Below are positions 5,162 to 7,684 of a stretch of DNA of 7,684 nt, piece after piece. The DNA is from Bacteroidota bacterium. Lineage in GTDB: Bacteria; Bacteroidota; Bacteroidia; Bacteroidales; VadinHA17. The notes beneath the pieces are model-generated. The model was given only the letters and a program-made list of their open reading frames with translations, did no database searches and was not told the origin of the DNA. The stretch covers positions 1 to 7,684 of the forward strand of contig JADFUQ010000447.1 of NCBI GenBank assembly GCA_015222065.1, read 5' to 3'. A program made the position numbers and the translations under genes. Each line of letters starts with the position of its first letter. Positions within the stretch are counted from its first letter, which is position 1.

Positions 5162-7684
5162 ATGAAAACATTCAAATTCTGGAATAACATTACAGGCTGG
5201 ATCATATTTCTTATTGCTTTAGTTGTTTATCTCCTGACAATTGAGCCGACAACCAGTTTTTGGGATTGCGGAGAATTTATTTCGTCTGCATATAAGCTTG
5301 AAGTTGGACATCCGCCCGGAGCTCCGTTTTTTATGTTACTGGCAAGGTTTTTTTCACTGTTTGCCGGCAGGAATGTTACAAATGTGGCAGCGATGATCAA
5401 TTCATTATCAGCACTTGTAAGTGCATTTACAATTCTTTTCCTGTTCTGGACAATTACCCACCTTGCCGGGAAGTTTTTTATAAATATTGGAGATAAAAGT
5501 AAAACTGGTTATTTTCTGATTCTGGGTAGTGGAATAGTAGGTGCACTAACGTATACTTTTTCTGACACATTCTGGTTTTCTGCTGTTGAAGGAGAGGTGT
5601 ATGCAACATCTTCTCTATTTACAGCAGTAGTATTCTGGGCTATTCTAAAATGGGAAAATATTGCCGATGAGAAATTTGCTAACCGGTGGTTAATTCTAAT
5701 CTGTTACCTGATGGGTTTATCAATAGGAGTTCATCTATTAAACCTGCTTGCAATACCGGCAATTGTTTTTGTTTATTATTTCAGAAAGCACAAGCCTTCA
5801 AAAAAAGGTATTATCTCTGCAGCTTTGGTTTCCATAGTTTTACTTGGTACAATTATATATATAATTATTCCCGGAGTTGTAAAACTGGCTACGGTATTTG
5901 AGCTTCTTTGTGTAAACTTTCTCCATCTTCCATATCATTCAGGAGCAATTGTTTATATTATTATCCTGATAATTCTTATTACCTGGAGTATTCGATATAC
6001 AGTTAAGAAACAAAAGGTAATACTTAATACAATTATTACCGGTATAACTGTGATACTTATCGGATATTCATCTTATGCTCTAATTATAATAAGGTCTGAT
6101 GCAAATCCCCCAATGGATCAGAGCAATCCTGACAACCTGTTTTCCTTACTATCATATCTGAACAGGGAACAATATGGTAGTCGTCCTTTAATTCATGGAC
6201 AATATTACAATGCCCCGTTGAGAGATATTAAAGATGGGAAACGGCTATATACCAGGAAAGATGGAAAATATATTGTTACAATGAGGAAACCCGAATATGT
6301 GTATGACACCAGGTTTATGACCCTGTTCCCAAGAATGTATGGCAGAGAAGATCAGCATATTCGGGATTATAAAGAATGGGCAGGGATTGAAGGTATAAAT
6401 TTAACTCTTCCTGACGGACAGGGAGGATCGCGTCAGGTTGCTAAACCAACCTTTGGCGAGAACTTGAAATTCTTCTTTCGATACCAGCTTGGACATATGT
6501 ACTTCAGATATTTTATGTGGAATTTTGCAGGGCGGCAAAATGATATTCAGGGACATGGGAGTATTCTTGAAGGTAACTGGCTGAGTGGAATTAATTTTCT
6601 GGATGAATGGCGATTGGGAGACCAGGAAAACCTACCAGATCATTTGAAAAACAATCCTGCAAAGAACAGATACTATTTACTTCCATTGATACTTGGGTTA
6701 CTTGGCTTAATATTTCATTATAAAAGGGACAGGAAAAATTTCTCGGTAATAATGTTATTATTCTTTTTTACCGGCATAGCTATTGTGATTTATCTTAATC
6801 AAACACCTCATCAGCCAAGGGAAAGGGATTATGCTTATGCCGGTTCTTTTTACGCTTTCAGTATCTGGATAGGGCTAGGCGTTTATGCTATTGCTGACTA
6901 TTTGAATAAAATTTTGCCTTATCGTTTGAGTGTTGGAATCTCTATTCTGGCCGGTTTTGTATTTGTACCTCTTCTGATGGCCTTCGAAAACCGGGATGAT
7001 CACGACCGGTCGGGAAGATATACAGCCCGCGATTTTGCCGGTAATTACCTTAATTCATGTGCGCCAAACGCGATATTATTCACAAATGGTGACAATGATA
7101 CCTTTCCACTTTGGTATGCACAGGAAGTTGAAGGTATAAGAACAGATGTGCGTGTGGTGAATCTTAGTTACCTGGGAGGAGATTGGTATATTGATCAGAT
7201 GAGAGCAAAAGCTTATGAATCAGATCCTGTTCCGTTTTCTTTGAAAAATGAAAAATACATACAGGGGACAAGAGATATTGTGCTTTTTAATGAAAAAATT
7301 GATGGGTATTATGACCTGAAAGAGCTTATGGATTTTGTTGCCAGTGATGGCAGGAAAACAAAGACACGATCACCCTTTGCAAGAGGTGAATTACTTGATT
7401 TCTTTCCAACAAAGAAGTTTCTCCTTAAGATCGACTCTGCCAATGTTATGAATACGGGAACTGTACCTGTTAGGTTAGCCGGAAATATACTTAAAGAAAT
7501 GAAATGGGAATATCCTTCAGAATTGGTGTATAAAAATGATTTATTGGTACTCGATTTGCTGGCTAACAACAATTGGAACAGACCGATATACATTGCTATT
7601 ACTGTGCCCGGATCAGCTTACATGGGGCTTGAAAATTATTTTCAGGTTGAAGGTCTTGCTTATCGTATTGTTCCGGTAAAAGTT
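5162..7684 (+). CDS. GT117/DUF2723 family membrane glycosyltransferase-like protein, 3' end missing
   Basis: An uninterrupted frame runs to the window edge: 841 residues from the chosen start, with the C-terminus cut off. Members in Bacteroidota are usually about 1000 residues or more. The family (Pfam DUF2723; glycosyltransferase family 117; related to eukaryotic TMEM260, a protein O-mannosyltransferase) has a GT-C-like layout. Near the N-terminus, after the first membrane helix (about 11-27), comes the signature loop with SFWDCGEF (32-39; D35 and E38 are candidate catalytic acids) and GHPPGAP (49-55). Further helices lie at about 75-97, 117-135, 176-207, 217-238, 261-277, 288-308, 503-518, 528-545, 560-580 and 588-607. 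A polar extracytoplasmic region spans 311-500, and a conserved QTPHQPRERDYAYAGSF stretch lies at 547-563. NGDNDTFPLWYAQE (642-655) begins a soluble C-terminal part. Likely function: transfer of a sugar from a lipid carrier on the periplasmic side. ATGs at 5111 and 5147 are in frame; 5162 is preferred because MKTFKFWNNITGW matches the usual short N-terminus. Confidence 0.92.
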   Translation, partial: MKTFKFWNNITGWIIFLIALVVYLLTIEPTTSFWDCGEFISSAYKLEVGHPPGAPFFMLLARFFSLFAGRNVTNVAAMINSLSALVSAFTILFLFWTITHLAGKFFINIGDKSKTGYFLILGSGIVGALTYTFSDTFWFSAVEGEVYATSSLFTAVVFWAILKWENIADEKFANRWLILICYLMGLSIGVHLLNLLAIPAIVFVYYFRKHKPSKKGIISAALVSIVLLGTIIYIIIPGVVKLATVFELLCVNFLHLPYHSGAIVYIIILIILITWSIRYTVKKQKVILNTIITGITVILIGYSSYALIIIRSDANPPMDQSNPDNLFSLLSYLNREQYGSRPLIHGQYYNAPLRDIKDGKRLYTRKDGKYIVTMRKPEYVYDTRFMTLFPRMYGREDQHIRDYKEWAGIEGINLTLPDGQGGSRQVAKPTFGENLKFFFRYQLGHMYFRYFMWNFAGRQNDIQGHGSILEGNWLSGINFLDEWRLGDQENLPDHLKNNPAKNRYYLLPLILGLLGLIFHYKRDRKNFSVIMLLFFFTGIAIVIYLNQTPHQPRERDYAYAGSFYAFSIWIGLGVYAIADYLNKILPYRLSVGISILAGFVFVPLLMAFENRDDHDRSGRYTARDFAGNYLNSCAPNAILFTNGDNDTFPLWYAQEVEGIRTDVRVVNLSYLGGDWYIDQMRAKAYESDPVPFSLKNEKYIQGTRDIVLFNEKIDGYYDLKELMDFVASDGRKTKTRSPFARGELLDFFPTKKFLLKIDSANVMNTGTVPVRLAGNILKEMKWEYPSELVYKNDLLVLDLLANNNWNRPIYIAITVPGSAYMGLENYFQVEGLAYRIVPVKV

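Noticed and set aside
5686..7593. Small open frames at 5686-5901 (plus) and 7309-7593 (minus)
   Set aside because: Both lie inside the GT117 gene, whose frame carries conserved motifs throughout.

Overview
The window looks like ordinary chromosome from a member of the Bacteroidota, probably Bacteroidales or Marinilabiliales-like. The clues are low GC; S9 and L13 proteins of the Bacteroidota type; starts with no Shine-Dalgarno sequence and A/T-rich upstream bases; perfect TAnnTTTG minus-7 promoter boxes; and a long GT117/DUF2723 membrane protein, a family most abundant in this phylum. The assignment rests on recognition of protein and promoter style, not on a search.

Layout. Positions 1-940 (minus strand) carry rplM-rpsI, with a probable separate promoter at the left edge for the next gene, expected to be rpsB. 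A 198-base divergent spacer (941-1138) holds the rplM promoter, a 5'-end leader hairpin and a weaker promoter for the rightward gene. At 1139-2740 (plus) is a polytopic O-antigen ligase/polymerase-like protein with a large extracytoplasmic loop. Its last codons are made of a 7-bp repeat. A short spacer (2741-2847) holds a 16-bp tandem duplication and an (AT)7 tract that runs into the next start codon. At 2848-3839 (plus) are a guanine deaminase-like enzyme and an AAG-family 3-methyladenine DNA glycosylase, joined by a TGATG stop/start overlap. At 3856-4998 (minus, convergent) is a secreted, probably outer-membrane beta-barrel protein of unknown function. From 5162 (plus) to the right edge runs a GT117/DUF2723 multi-spanning glycosyltransferase-like protein, cut off by the window end.

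How the genes relate. The first block is translation machinery. The deaminase-glycosylase pair suggests purine base metabolism coupled to base-excision repair. The ligase, the beta-barrel and the GT117 protein are envelope genes, the first and last probably handling lipid-linked sugars at the outer face of the inner membrane. No mobile element, CRISPR array, tRNA, rRNA or toxin-antitoxin pair is visible, and I see no clear new multi-gene system. The items most worth a second look are the rplM leader hairpin, the repeat-derived C-terminus of the ligase and the deaminase-glycosylase coupling.
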